This document shows, piece by piece, positions 37,353 through 45,139 of a DNA stretch of 64,000 bases. Where the stretch lies: NCBI RefSeq assembly GCF_017487345.1, contig NZ_CP062006.1, positions 1,432,001 to 1,496,000 of the forward strand, given 5' to 3'. Made by a program: the position numbers and the translations under genes. The notes below the pieces were generated by a model. The model made no database searches. It saw only the letters and a program-made list of their open reading frames with translations, and was not told the origin of the DNA. Position 1 is the first letter of the stretch. Every line of letters begins with the position of its first letter. This stretch comes from Brevundimonas pondensis (GTDB lineage: Bacteria > Pseudomonadota > Alphaproteobacteria > Caulobacterales > Caulobacteraceae).

Positions 37353-38227
37353 ATCGCGTTCAGCGGCAGTTTCAGGAAGCGCTTTCCTGACGCCTCGGCC
37401 GGGGGCAGGGCGCCGGCCCGGATGTTGACTTGCAGCGCCGGCAGGATCAGTTGCGGCGGCGGCAGGGTGGCGTCGCGCGCCTCGCGCATGGCGACGTAGT
37501 CGTCCTCGCTGCGCCCGGCCAGGTGGACGTTGGCCTTCTCCTCGCCCACGCTGGTTTCCCAGCGGAAATCGGTGCGGCCGTCCTTTGGCAGGTAGTCGTG
37601 GCCGACGAAGATCCGCGTGGCGTCGGGCAGGGCGAGGATCTTCTGGATCGAGCGATACAGGGTCCGGGCGTCGCCGCCGGGGAAGTCGCAACGCGCCGTG
37701 CCGTAGTCGGGCATGAACAGGGTATCGCCGACGAAGACCGCGTCACCGATACGATAGGCGATGCAGGCGGGTGTATGCCCCGGCGTGTGCATGACCTCGA
37801 CCGCCAGCTCGCCCAGCTTGAAGCGGGCGCCGTCGGCATAGGTCTCGTCGAAGACCACGGCGTCGGGGGTCACGTCGCCCGCCTCGAACAGATCGCCAAA
37901 GGTCTTCTGCACGCGGGTGATCTTCTCGCCGATGCCGATGGCGGCGCCGGTGCGCGTGCGGATGACGTCGGCGCCGGTCAGGTGGTCGGCGTGGGCATGG
38001 GTCTCCAGCACCCGTTCCAGCGTCAGGCCCCGGTCGCGGACGGCGTCCATCACACGGTCGATGGAGCCGGTCGAGGTGCGCGCCGCCGCCGGATCATAGT
38101 CCAGCACCGGGTCGATGATGGCGGCGACGCCGGTGACGGGGTCTGACACCAGATAGGTCACGGTGTGGGTCGCGGGGTCGAAGAAGCCTGCGACGTCAGG
38201 ACGGTGTGCAGCGGCGGAAAGGGTCAT
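37349..38227 (-). CDS. MBL-fold persulfide dioxygenase-like hydrolase
   Basis: A 292-residue metallo-beta-lactamase-fold protein of the ETHE1/Blh group, expected to oxidise glutathione persulfide to sulfite. Metal ligands are THAHADHLTGAD (His77, His79, Asp81, His82), the His in MHTPGHTPACIAY, the Asp in VFVGDTLF, and the final His in VGHDYL. The usual C-terminal rhodanese domain of Blh is missing; a separate rhodanese gene is located on the other side of the regulator. An AAGGAGG site precedes the start. It is divergent from the BigR-like gene. Confidence 0.87.
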   Translation of the reverse strand: MTLSAAAHRPDVAGFFDPATHTVTYLVSDPVTGVAAIIDPVLDYDPAAARTSTGSIDRVMDAVRDRGLTLERVLETHAHADHLTGADVIRTRTGAAIGIGEKITRVQKTFGDLFEAGDVTPDAVVFDETYADGARFKLGELAVEVMHTPGHTPACIAYRIGDAVFVGDTLFMPDYGTARCDFPGGDARTLYRSIQKILALPDATRIFVGHDYLPKDGRTDFRWETSVGEEKANVHLAGRSEDDYVAMREARDATLPPPQLILPALQVNIRAGALPPAEASGKRFLKLPLNAI

Positions 38228-38250
38228 GGCGTCAGCCTCCTTGGGTCGCG

Positions 38251-38300
38251 GCTAGATATATTAGTCATTGCTAATTTAACAAGTGCTTATATATATTGAC
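38251..38300. promoter_or_regulatory. AT-rich divergent operator between MBL hydrolase and BigR-like gene
   Basis: This 50-base stretch is strikingly AT-rich in a GC-rich chromosome. It contains attag (38260-38264) and ctaat (38271-38275) as inverted half-sites six bases apart, and TATATATA runs on both sides. Known BigR operators are AT-rich palindromes that overlap the divergent promoters. Both promoters of the islet probably lie here. Confidence 0.65.
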
Positions 38301-38304
38301 GTGC

Positions 38305-38628
38305 ATGATCGACCTGAACGCCATCGGACTGGAACGCTTTCAAGCCAATGCTGGCAACGCCGCCCGGTTGCTGAAATCGCTGTCCAACGAAAACCGGCTG
38401 ATGATCCTTTGCCAGATCGGCGACGGCGAGCGGCAGGTCGCGGACCTGCTGCCGCTGGTCGGCCTGTCGCAATCGGCCCTGTCCCAGCATCTGGCGCGCC
38501 TGCGTGAAGACGGACTGGTCAGCGCGCGAAAGAGCGGCACCGCCGTCTTCTATCGCATCGCTGATCCCGCCGCCCTACAGGTGATCGGCGTTCTGGCCGA
38601 GATCTTCTGTCCTCCCGCTTCGGCCTGA
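38305..38628 (+). CDS. bigR: BigR/YgaV-like ArsR-family redox repressor
   Basis: A 107-residue winged-helix repressor. The HTH is GLSQSALSQHLARLREDGLVSARKSG. Two cysteines, Cys36 in RLMILCQIG and Cys102 in EIFCPP, are placed like the pair that forms a disulfide or tetrasulfide in BigR and SqrR when cells meet persulfide, which releases the operator. The start at 38305 follows a possible GTG/TTG alternative at 38296. It probably represses itself, the rhodanese and exporter genes and the divergent MBL hydrolase. Confidence 0.88.
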   Translation: MIDLNAIGLERFQANAGNAARLLKSLSNENRLMILCQIGDGERQVADLLPLVGLSQSALSQHLARLREDGLVSARKSGTAVFYRIADPAALQVIGVLAEIFCPPASA

Positions 38629-38650
38629 GGCCTCCCCAATTCGAAGGACC

Positions 38651-39190
38651 ATGACCATGAATCCGCTTGTCTCCCTGGCGCCCGCCGAGGTCGCTGCTCG
38701 CCTGAAGGCGCGGACCGCCGTGCTGGTGGATGTGCGCGAACCCGACGAACACGCGCGCGAACATATCGCGGGGGCCGTTGCGGCCCCGCTGTCGACCTTT
38801 GAGGCCGCAAACCTCGACCTGACGCCGGGCAAGGACGTCATCTTCATGTGCCGCAGCGGCAACCGGACCGGCGCGCACTGCGATCGGCTGGCCGCGCGCG
38901 TCGACGGCCCGGCCCATGTGCTGGCGGGCGGTCTGGACGCCTGGAAGAAGGCCGGGCTGCCGGTGAGTACGGACACGAAGCAGCCGCTGGAGCTGATGCG
39001 TCAGGTGCAGATGGCGGCGGGCGGTCTGATCTTGCTGGGCGGCGCGCTGGGTGTGGCCGTGCATCCCGCCTTCTGGGGCCTTTCCGCCTTTGTCGGCGCG
39101 GGGCTGTTCGTGGCCGGGGCGACGGGCTTCTGCGGCATGGCGCGGCTACTGGCGGTCATGCCCTGGAACCGGAACATGAAGCGGGCCTGA
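38651..39190 (+). CDS. Membrane-anchored rhodanese
   Basis: A 179-residue protein with a rhodanese domain (1-105) and two C-terminal membrane helices (about 127-170, DUF2892-like). The active-site cysteine is Cys67 in FMCRSGNRT. It probably moves sulfane sulfur at the inner membrane. It follows the BigR-like gene by 22 bases and precedes the TauE exporter by four bases, so the three genes form one transcript. Confidence 0.88.
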   Translation: MTMNPLVSLAPAEVAARLKARTAVLVDVREPDEHAREHIAGAVAAPLSTFEAANLDLTPGKDVIFMCRSGNRTGAHCDRLAARVDGPAHVLAGGLDAWKKAGLPVSTDTKQPLELMRQVQMAAGGLILLGGALGVAVHPAFWGLSAFVGAGLFVAGATGFCGMARLLAVMPWNRNMKRA

Positions 39191-39194
39191 GGTC

Positions 39195-39971
39195 ATGGAG
39201 CCGATCCAGCTGCTTCTGGCGGGCCTGAGCGGTGGCGTGGTGGCCTTGCTGCTGACGGTGTTCGGCGGTGGCGGGTCGGTTCTGGCCGTGCCGCTGCTGC
39301 TCTATGTCGTCGGCGTGCGCGATCCGCACGTGGCCATCGGCGCCTCGGCGGCCGGGGTGTCGCTGAACGCCCTGACGGCTCTGGCCGGCCAAGCCAGGGC
39401 GGGCCGGGTGCGCTGGCCCTGCGCGGTGATGTTCGCCGTGGTCGGCGCCACGGCCGCCTGGTTCGGCTCATCGGCAGCCAAGGCCATTGACGGCCATCAC
39501 CTGCTGTTGGCCTTCGCCGTGGCCATGGCGGGGGTTGGTCTGGCCATGATGCTGCCCAAGAAGAGCGAGGGGGACCCTGGCGTCCGGCTGAACCGGGGCA
39601 TAGCCCCGCGCGTGGCGGTGTCGGGGGCGGGCGTTGGCGTCGCAGCCGGCTTCTTCGGCATCGGCGGCGGCTTCCTGATCGTGCCGGGCTTGATGTGGGC
39701 GACCGGCATGACCCTGGCGGCGGCGCAGGCGACGTCCCTGCTCAGCGTCGCGGCCTTCGGGGCCAGCACGGCGGTGAACTACAGCCTGTCCGGTCTGGTC
39801 GACTGGGGCGTGGTCGCGGCCATGGCGGTCGGCGGCGCGGCCGGCACATTGGCGGGCCTGCCGCTGTCGAAGCGGCTGGGCGCGAACGCGGCCCTGGGGC
39901 GTCATTTGTTCGCGGGACTGATCCTGATCGTCGCCGTCTATGTGGCCTTCAAGGCGACCACCGGCGGCTGA
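39195..39971 (+). CDS. TauE/SafE-family sulfite exporter
   Basis: A 258-residue membrane protein of the TauE/SafE family with about eight helices. GGGGSVLAVPLLLYVVGVRDPHVAIGASAAGV and the internal repeat GVAAGFFGIGGGFLIVPGLMWATG show the two-fold inverted signature of the family. It may export sulfite produced by the persulfide dioxygenase. It ends two bases before the convergent MarR gene. Confidence 0.9.
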   Translation: MEPIQLLLAGLSGGVVALLLTVFGGGGSVLAVPLLLYVVGVRDPHVAIGASAAGVSLNALTALAGQARAGRVRWPCAVMFAVVGATAAWFGSSAAKAIDGHHLLLAFAVAMAGVGLAMMLPKKSEGDPGVRLNRGIAPRVAVSGAGVGVAAGFFGIGGGFLIVPGLMWATGMTLAAAQATSLLSVAAFGASTAVNYSLSGLVDWGVVAAMAVGGAAGTLAGLPLSKRLGANAALGRHLFAGLILIVAVYVAFKATTGG

Positions 39972-39973
39972 CC

Positions 39974-40465
39974 TCAGTCGCAGAGGCCGCCGATCAGGCG
40001 GGCCAGCAATGCGTTCAGGGTCTTCTGCTCATCGAGCGATAGCGGCGCGAGGATGTCCCGCGCCGCTTCTTCATGTTCGGGCATAATGGTTTCGATCAGG
40101 TCGAAGCCCTTGTCGGTCAGACGGACCAGGGTGGCGCGGCGATCGGTCGGGTGGGGGCCGCGCGCGACCAGACCCGCCTTTTCCAGCCGGTCGATGCGGG
40201 CCGTCATGCCGCCGGACGACATCATGGCCGCCTCGAACAGGGCGGTCGGCGTCAGGCCCTCGGGCGCGCCCGAGCGGCGCAGGGTCGCCAGGGCGTCGAA
40301 CTCGCCCTGTTGCAGTCCGTAGCGGGCGTAAAGGGGCGCCTGACGCTCACGCGCGACCAGGATGGAGGCCTCGTGCAGGCGGCCCAGCGCCTCCATCGGC
40401 AGCATATCCATGTCGGGGCGTTGGACGGCCCATTGGGCGGCGGCGCGGGAGGCTCTGTCGGGCAT
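39974..40465 (-). CDS. MarR-family transcriptional regulator
   Basis: A 163-residue winged-helix regulator. The MarR signature runs GGMTARIDRLEKAGLVARGPHPTDRRATLVRLTDKG, with helices before and after for dimerisation. It is divergent from the MFS transporter gene, with a 68-base intergenic region that holds palindromic repeats. It probably represses the transporter and itself; the ligand is unknown. Confidence 0.9.
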   Translation of the reverse strand: MPDRASRAAAQWAVQRPDMDMLPMEALGRLHEASILVARERQAPLYARYGLQQGEFDALATLRRSGAPEGLTPTALFEAAMMSSGGMTARIDRLEKAGLVARGPHPTDRRATLVRLTDKGFDLIETIMPEHEEAARDILAPLSLDEQKTLNALLARLIGGLCD

Positions 40466-40469
40466 GAGT

Positions 40470-40502
40470 TATCTTGACATCGAGATACTTGAGGTCGAGA
40501 TA
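40470..40502. promoter_or_regulatory. Tandem MarR-type operator
   Basis: TATCTTGACATCGAGATA (40470-40487) is an 18-base imperfect palindrome (seven of nine half-site positions agree) of the type bound by MarR proteins. A second related element, TACTTGAGGTCGAGATA, follows at 40486-40502, so TCGAGATA is repeated after 15 bases. The pair lies between the divergent marR and MFS starts. Confidence 0.65.
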
Positions 40503-40533
40503 CTAGCGCCAATTCTCAGTGGAGTCCCCTGTC

Positions 40534-41739
40534 ATGACCGCACGGTCCGATGCCAAAGCGGCGCGCGGCGCGTCCCTGTTGCTGCTGGCGGCCATTTTCG
40601 CTCTGGCGTTGAACCTGCGTCCGGCGATGGCGGTGGTCGGGCCGCTGCTGGATCTGATCGAGGGCGCGACGGGGATGGATTCCACCGCCGCCAGCCTGCT
40701 GACCACCCTGCCGGTGGCCATGATCGGCCTCGGCGCCCTGTCGATCCGGCCCCTGCGGCGGCGTCTGGGCGAGCGGCGCGGTATCCTGCTGGGGGCGCTG
40801 CTGATCGGCGGGGCCTGTCTGGCAAGGGCCGTGTTGCAGGACGCGGCGGGTCTGATCGCCAGTGCGGCGGTCGTCGGCGTCGGCGTGGCTCTGATTCAGG
40901 CCCTGGCGCCGGTCGTCATCAAGCGGGCATTCCCGACGCGGTTCGGCACGGTGATGGCCGTCTACACGACCGGCATCATGGGCGGGGCGGCGGTCGCGGC
41001 GGCGACAGCGGCGGGGCTGGCCGAGGCGGTGGGTTGGGCCTGGACCCTGGCCCTGTGGGGCCTGCCTGCCTTCGTCGCGGCGGTCGTCTGGCTGATCGCC
41101 GCGCGTGATCCGGCGGCGGAGGAGCCCGACCGGGTGGCCGTGGCCGAAACGACGCACCCGGAAGTCCCCTTCTGGAAGCAAGGTCGGGCGTGGAGTCTGG
41201 TCCTGATCATGGGGCTGGGCACCTCGGCCTATACCCTGGTCCTGGCCTGGCTTCCGCCCTTCTACGTCGATCTGGGGCAGGCGAGGGCGACGGCGGGCTA
41301 TCTGCTCAGCGGCATGACCGGGGCCGAGGTGGCGGCGGGGGTCATCGTGTCGATGGTCATCGCGGGCTTCCCTGACCGGCGCGTGCCGATCCTGACGGCG
41401 CTGGTGCTGGCCCTGATCGGACTGGCGGGTCTGGTGGTCGCGCCGGTGTCGCTGGCGGTCCCGGTCGTGGTAGTCATGGGGCTGGGGATCGGGGCGATCT
41501 TCCCGCTGACCCTGATCCTGGCCATGGACCAGATCGATGATCCGGCCCGATCAGGCGACCTGCTCGCCTTCGTCCAGGGCGGAGGCTACATCATCGCCAG
41601 CCTGTCGCCGCTGGCTGCGGGCCTGTTGCGCGACCACATGGCCGACCTGACGGGGGCCTGGGTCCTGATGGGCGTCGGCGTCGTGGGTCTGGGCGTGATG
41701 ACGCTGCAGTTCCGGCCGGGCCTGCCCAGACTGCGCTGA
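40534..41739 (+). CDS. MFS transporter of the CynX/NimT type
   Basis: A 401-residue major facilitator with 12 predicted helices. ALNLRPAMAVVGPLLDLIEGATGMDSTAASLLTTLPVAMIGLGAL is the conserved start of the CynX/NimT group, associated with cyanate or 2-nitroimidazole transport. The substrate cannot be told. An upstream in-frame GTG at 40519 is disfavoured because GTGGAG there acts as ribosome site. Divergent from the MarR regulator. Confidence 0.87.
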   Translation: MTARSDAKAARGASLLLLAAIFALALNLRPAMAVVGPLLDLIEGATGMDSTAASLLTTLPVAMIGLGALSIRPLRRRLGERRGILLGALLIGGACLARAVLQDAAGLIASAAVVGVGVALIQALAPVVIKRAFPTRFGTVMAVYTTGIMGGAAVAAATAAGLAEAVGWAWTLALWGLPAFVAAVVWLIAARDPAAEEPDRVAVAETTHPEVPFWKQGRAWSLVLIMGLGTSAYTLVLAWLPPFYVDLGQARATAGYLLSGMTGAEVAAGVIVSMVIAGFPDRRVPILTALVLALIGLAGLVVAPVSLAVPVVVVMGLGIGAIFPLTLILAMDQIDDPARSGDLLAFVQGGGYIIASLSPLAAGLLRDHMADLTGAWVLMGVGVVGLGVMTLQFRPGLPRLR

Positions 41740-41758
41740 GCCGACCCGGCCTTCCTGT

Positions 41759-43165
41759 TTAAGCGTCCCGCCAGGCCTTGAGGGCTTCCATGGCGCGGAT
41801 GGATTGCAGGCGCTTCTTGGCGCGGCCGCGTTCCTTGGGATGGATGCGCTTGCCGTCCTCGTCGACCTTGGGCGCTTCCAGCGGCGGCAGCAGGCCGTAG
41901 TTGATGTTCATCGGCTGGAACTTGGAGCCCGCCAGGTGGCCGCCGGTGATGTGTTCGACCAGGGCGCCCATGGCGGTCTCCGGCGGCGGCGCAGACAGGT
42001 CGCGGCCGAGGGCTTGGGCTGCAGCCAGGCGGCCGGTCAGCAGGCCCATGGCGGCGCTTTCGACATAGCCCTCGACGCCCGTCACCTGACCGGCGAAGCG
42101 CAGGCGCGGCATGGATTTCATGCGCAACTGTTTGTCCAGCAGTTGCGGGCTGTTCAGGTAGGTGTTGCGGTGCAGGCCGCCCAGGCGCGCGAACTGGGCG
42201 TTCTGCAGGCCGGGGATCATGCGGAAGGTCTCGGCCTGGGCGCCGTGCTTCAGCTTGGTCTGGAAGCCGACCATGTTGAACAGGGTGCCCAGGGCGTTGT
42301 CCTGACGCAGCTGGACGATGGCGTGGGCCTTGACCGTCGGGTTGCGCGGATTGGTCAGGCCGACCGGCTTCATCGGGCCGTGACGCAGGGTCTCGCGGCC
42401 GCGCTCGGCCATGACCTCGATCGGCAGGCAGCCGTCGAAATAGGGGACGTTCTCCCAGTCCTTGAACTCGGCCTTGGGGCCGCCCAGCAGGGCGTCGATG
42501 AAGGCGTCGTATTGTTCCTTGTCCATCGGGCAGTTGACGTAGGCGGCGGCGTCGCCGCCGGGGCCTTCCTTGTCATAGCGCGACTGACGCCAGGCGATGT
42601 CGAAGTCGATGCTGTCGGCGTGGATGATGGGTGCGATGGCGTCGAAGAAGCTGAGGCTTTCCTCGCCGGTCATCTTCAGGATGGCGTCGGCCAGGGCGGG
42701 CGAGGTCAGCGGGCCGGTGGCGACGATGACGTTGTCCCAGTCCTCGGGCGGCAGGCCGGCGATTTCCTCGCGCACGATGGTCACGAGGGGGTGGGCTTCC
42801 AGCTTGGCCGTCACGGCTTGGGAGAAGCCGTCGCGGTCGACGGCCAGGGCGCCGCCCGCCGGGACCTGATGGGCGTCGCCGCATTCCATGATGATCGAGC
42901 CCAGGGCCCGCATTTCGGCGTGCAGCAGGCCGACGGCGTTGTATTCCCAGTCGTCCGAGCGGAAGGAGTTGGAGCAGACCAGCTCGGCCAGGCCGTCCGT
43001 CTGGTGCGCGTCGGTCTTGATGCCCGGCACGCCGCGCATTTCATGCAGGATGACGGGCACGCCGGCCTGGGCGATCTGCCAGGCGGCTTCGGAACCGGCG
43101 AGGCCGCCGCCGATGACGTGCACAGGGGCGGGGATGGGCTGGGGAGAGGAGGCTGCGTTCGACAT
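41759..43165 (-). CDS. trmFO: tRNA (uracil-5-)-methyltransferase TrmFO
   Basis: A 468-residue flavoprotein that makes 5-methyluridine at tRNA position 54 using methylenetetrahydrofolate. The FAD motif is [19 protein letters not shown]. Other family marks are [41 protein letters not shown] and [12 protein letters not shown] long frame on the opposite strand is a shadow. No neighbour has a related function. Confidence 0.95.
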   Translation of the reverse strand: MSNAASSPQPIPAPVHVIGGGLAGSEAAWQIAQAGVPVILHEMRGVPGIKTDAHQTDGLAELVCSNSFRSDDWEYNAVGLLHAEMRALGSIIMECGDAHQVPAGGALAVDRDGFSQAVTAKLEAHPLVTIVREEIAGLPPEDWDNVIVATGPLTSPALADAILKMTGEESLSFFDAIAPIIHADSIDFDIAWRQSRYDKEGPGGDAAAYVNCPMDKEQYDAFIDALLGGPKAEFKDWENVPYFDGCLPIEVMAERGRETLRHGPMKPVGLTNPRNPTVKAHAIVQLRQDNALGTLFNMVGFQTKLKHGAQAETFRMIPGLQNAQFARLGGLHRNTYLNSPQLLDKQLRMKSMPRLRFAGQVTGVEGYVESAAMGLLTGRLAAAQALGRDLSAPPPETAMGALVEHITGGHLAGSKFQPMNINYGLLPPLEAPKVDEDGKRIHPKERGRAKKRLQSIRAMEALKAWRDA

Positions 43166-43269
43166 GGCGGCCTTCTAGCGGGATGCGAGCCTTCCGTCAG
43201 CCTGTCATTGCGGCGGGGTGGCGAAGCACTCTGTGTCTGGCGTATGACCAAGCTTGAGAGGAGCCCATC

Positions 43270-44196
43270 ATGACCACGGCGTTTTCTATCAGCGAGGCCC
43301 TGGCCTCTGGCTTCAAGTTGACGAAGCGCAGGCCGCTGCAGGTCTGGGCCTGGGGCGTGGTGTCCGTGGCGCCGTCGCTGCTGATGGGTGCGCTGATGCT
43401 GCGCCTGTTCGGGGCCATGGCCTTGACGGACACGGCGTCGGAGGAGCCCTCGGCCGCCTTTGTCGGACAGATGGTGCAGTTTCAGGCCATGTCGGGGCTG
43501 GCCAATATCCTGCAGATGCTGATCTGGGTCGTGGTGACGGCTGCAATTTTCCGGGCGGTGCTGTTCACTGAGCGCCACACGCCGTTCGCGGGGTTGAAGA
43601 TCGGCATGGACGAGGTGCGGATCGCCGTCGTCGGCCTGGCCATGATCGTCGGTTTCTACGCCGCCGCCATTGTGATCGCCCTGATCGCCTTCGCCGTCGG
43701 GGCCGGGCTCTGGTTCGTGTCGGAAACGGCGGCGGTCGTTGTGGGGCTGCTGGTGGCTCTGGCGGCGGGGTTGGCTGCCTGGGGCGTCATCCTGCGGGCC
43801 TGTCTGATCATGCCCGCCAGCGTGGCCCTGGGCGACTTCGCCTTCGTTCAGGGCTGGAGGCTGTCGAAGGGGCAGGTGCTGCGACTGCTGGGGCTGAGTC
43901 TTGCAATTGTCGCGGTCGTGCTGGCGATCGAACTGGCGCTGCTGGCGATTGTCGCCGTGGTCCTGTTCCTGCTGGCCGGGGTCAATGTCTTCAGCCTGGC
44001 CGCGATGCTCGACCAGGGCGCGCCGCCGACCGTGAACTGGAACGTGCTGATCCCCTGGGCGCTGGCGGCATTCGTACCCCTGTCATGGCTGCAGGGTTTT
44101 CTGAGCACGGTGACGATGGCCCCCTACGCCGAGGCCTGCCGGTCGCTGCTGGCGCAAGCGCCGCAGGACGAAGCACGCCCGGTTGCGCTAGGCTGA
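43270..44196 (+). CDS. Polytopic membrane protein, first of tandem paralogues
   Basis: A 308-residue protein with about six membrane helices. The N-terminus (FSISEALASGFKLTKRRPLQVWAWG) and a middle GMDEVRIAV block are shared with the next gene. No enzyme motif. A GAGAGGAG site precedes the ATG. Function is unknown. Confidence 0.8.
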   Translation: MTTAFSISEALASGFKLTKRRPLQVWAWGVVSVAPSLLMGALMLRLFGAMALTDTASEEPSAAFVGQMVQFQAMSGLANILQMLIWVVVTAAIFRAVLFTERHTPFAGLKIGMDEVRIAVVGLAMIVGFYAAAIVIALIAFAVGAGLWFVSETAAVVVGLLVALAAGLAAWGVILRACLIMPASVALGDFAFVQGWRLSKGQVLRLLGLSLAIVAVVLAIELALLAIVAVVLFLLAGVNVFSLAAMLDQGAPPTVNWNVLIPWALAAFVPLSWLQGFLSTVTMAPYAEACRSLLAQAPQDEARPVALG

Positions 44197-44217
44197 GCGG
44201 GAATCAAGGACGATCGC

Positions 44218-45105
44218 ATGACCTTTTCCGCCACTGACTGCGCCTTTGAGGGCTTTCGACTGACGCGGCGCGCGCCCGTCGCTGTCCTGCTGTGGGCCGT
44301 GGCCTACGCCGCCTTCTTCGGCCTGCTCTTCCTGCTGGTGGGGTCGCATTTCGCCACCATCATGTCCTTGATTTCCCAACTGGAGGGGCAGACCGAGCCG
44401 TCGATCGAGGACATGCAGCCGTTGATGCAGGCCTATGGCGTCATTGTCGCCTGGGCCGCGCCTTTGGGCCTGCTGTTCAGCGCCGTGATCAGCGCCGCCA
44501 TCGCCCGGTCGGTCATCCGGCCCGAGGATCGCAAGTTCGGCTACATGCGTCTGGGCAAGGACGAGCTGCGGGTGCTGGGCGCCAGCCTGATCGTCGCCTT
44601 GATTATGTTCGCCGTCAGCTTCGTCGGCTTCATGCTTGTCAGCCTGGTCGCCGCCCTGGCCGTAGCCGCACCGGCGTTGTGGCTGGCCGTGGTCCTGCTG
44701 TCTCTGGCGGTGCTGGCGGTCGTGATCTGGCTGTCGGTGCGGCTCAGCCTGGTCGTGCCGGCGACCTTCGCCGAGGGGCGGATCGCGGTGAAGCCGGCCT
44801 TCGCCATGACGGGCAAGGAGGTTTTCTGGCCCCTGATGGGCATGGCGATCATCGCCTGGGTCATGGCCATGCTGGTCGGCCTGCTCGGCTCGGCCGTGGC
44901 CGCGCCGCTCAGCCTGATGGTCGGCGGAGCCGAGCGCCTGGTCGGCATGGAAGGGGCGAGCGTCCCCAGCCTGCTCAGCGCCCTGGGGCCGATGCTGGTG
45001 GTGTCGCTGCTCGTCAACGCCGTCATGACGGCGGCCCAGGTCGTCATCATGTACGCGCCGTTCTCGGCCGCCTATCTGCAGCTCAAGGGCGCACCGCGCG
45101 CCTGA
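44218..45105 (+). CDS. Polytopic membrane protein, second of tandem paralogues
   Basis: A 295-residue protein with about six helices. It shares with its upstream neighbour the order GFRLTRRAPVAVLLW, a GKDELRVLG block and the overall helix spacing, although sequence identity looks modest. The two genes are separated by 21 bases, and they probably form a complex or arose by duplication. Function is unknown. Confidence 0.8.
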   Translation: MTFSATDCAFEGFRLTRRAPVAVLLWAVAYAAFFGLLFLLVGSHFATIMSLISQLEGQTEPSIEDMQPLMQAYGVIVAWAAPLGLLFSAVISAAIARSVIRPEDRKFGYMRLGKDELRVLGASLIVALIMFAVSFVGFMLVSLVAALAVAAPALWLAVVLLSLAVLAVVIWLSVRLSLVVPATFAEGRIAVKPAFAMTGKEVFWPLMGMAIIAWVMAMLVGLLGSAVAAPLSLMVGGAERLVGMEGASVPSLLSALGPMLVVSLLVNAVMTAAQVVIMYAPFSAAYLQLKGAPRA

Positions 45106-45116
45106 GGAGGCGAGGA

Positions 45117-45139
45117 CGCCTGACCGACCCGGTCAGGCG
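45117..45139. terminator. Hairpin between convergent genes, overlapping the uvrA stop
   Basis: Perfect 9-base arms cgcctgacc (45117-45125) and ggtcaggcg (45131-45139) with loop gaccc lie between the convergent membrane gene and uvrA; the uvrA stop codon is in one arm. No T-run. A shared terminator is likely. Confidence 0.5.

Noticed and set aside
41804..43273. A 489-codon open frame opposite trmFO
   Set aside because: Same reason: shadow of trmFO with no domain pattern or ribosome site.
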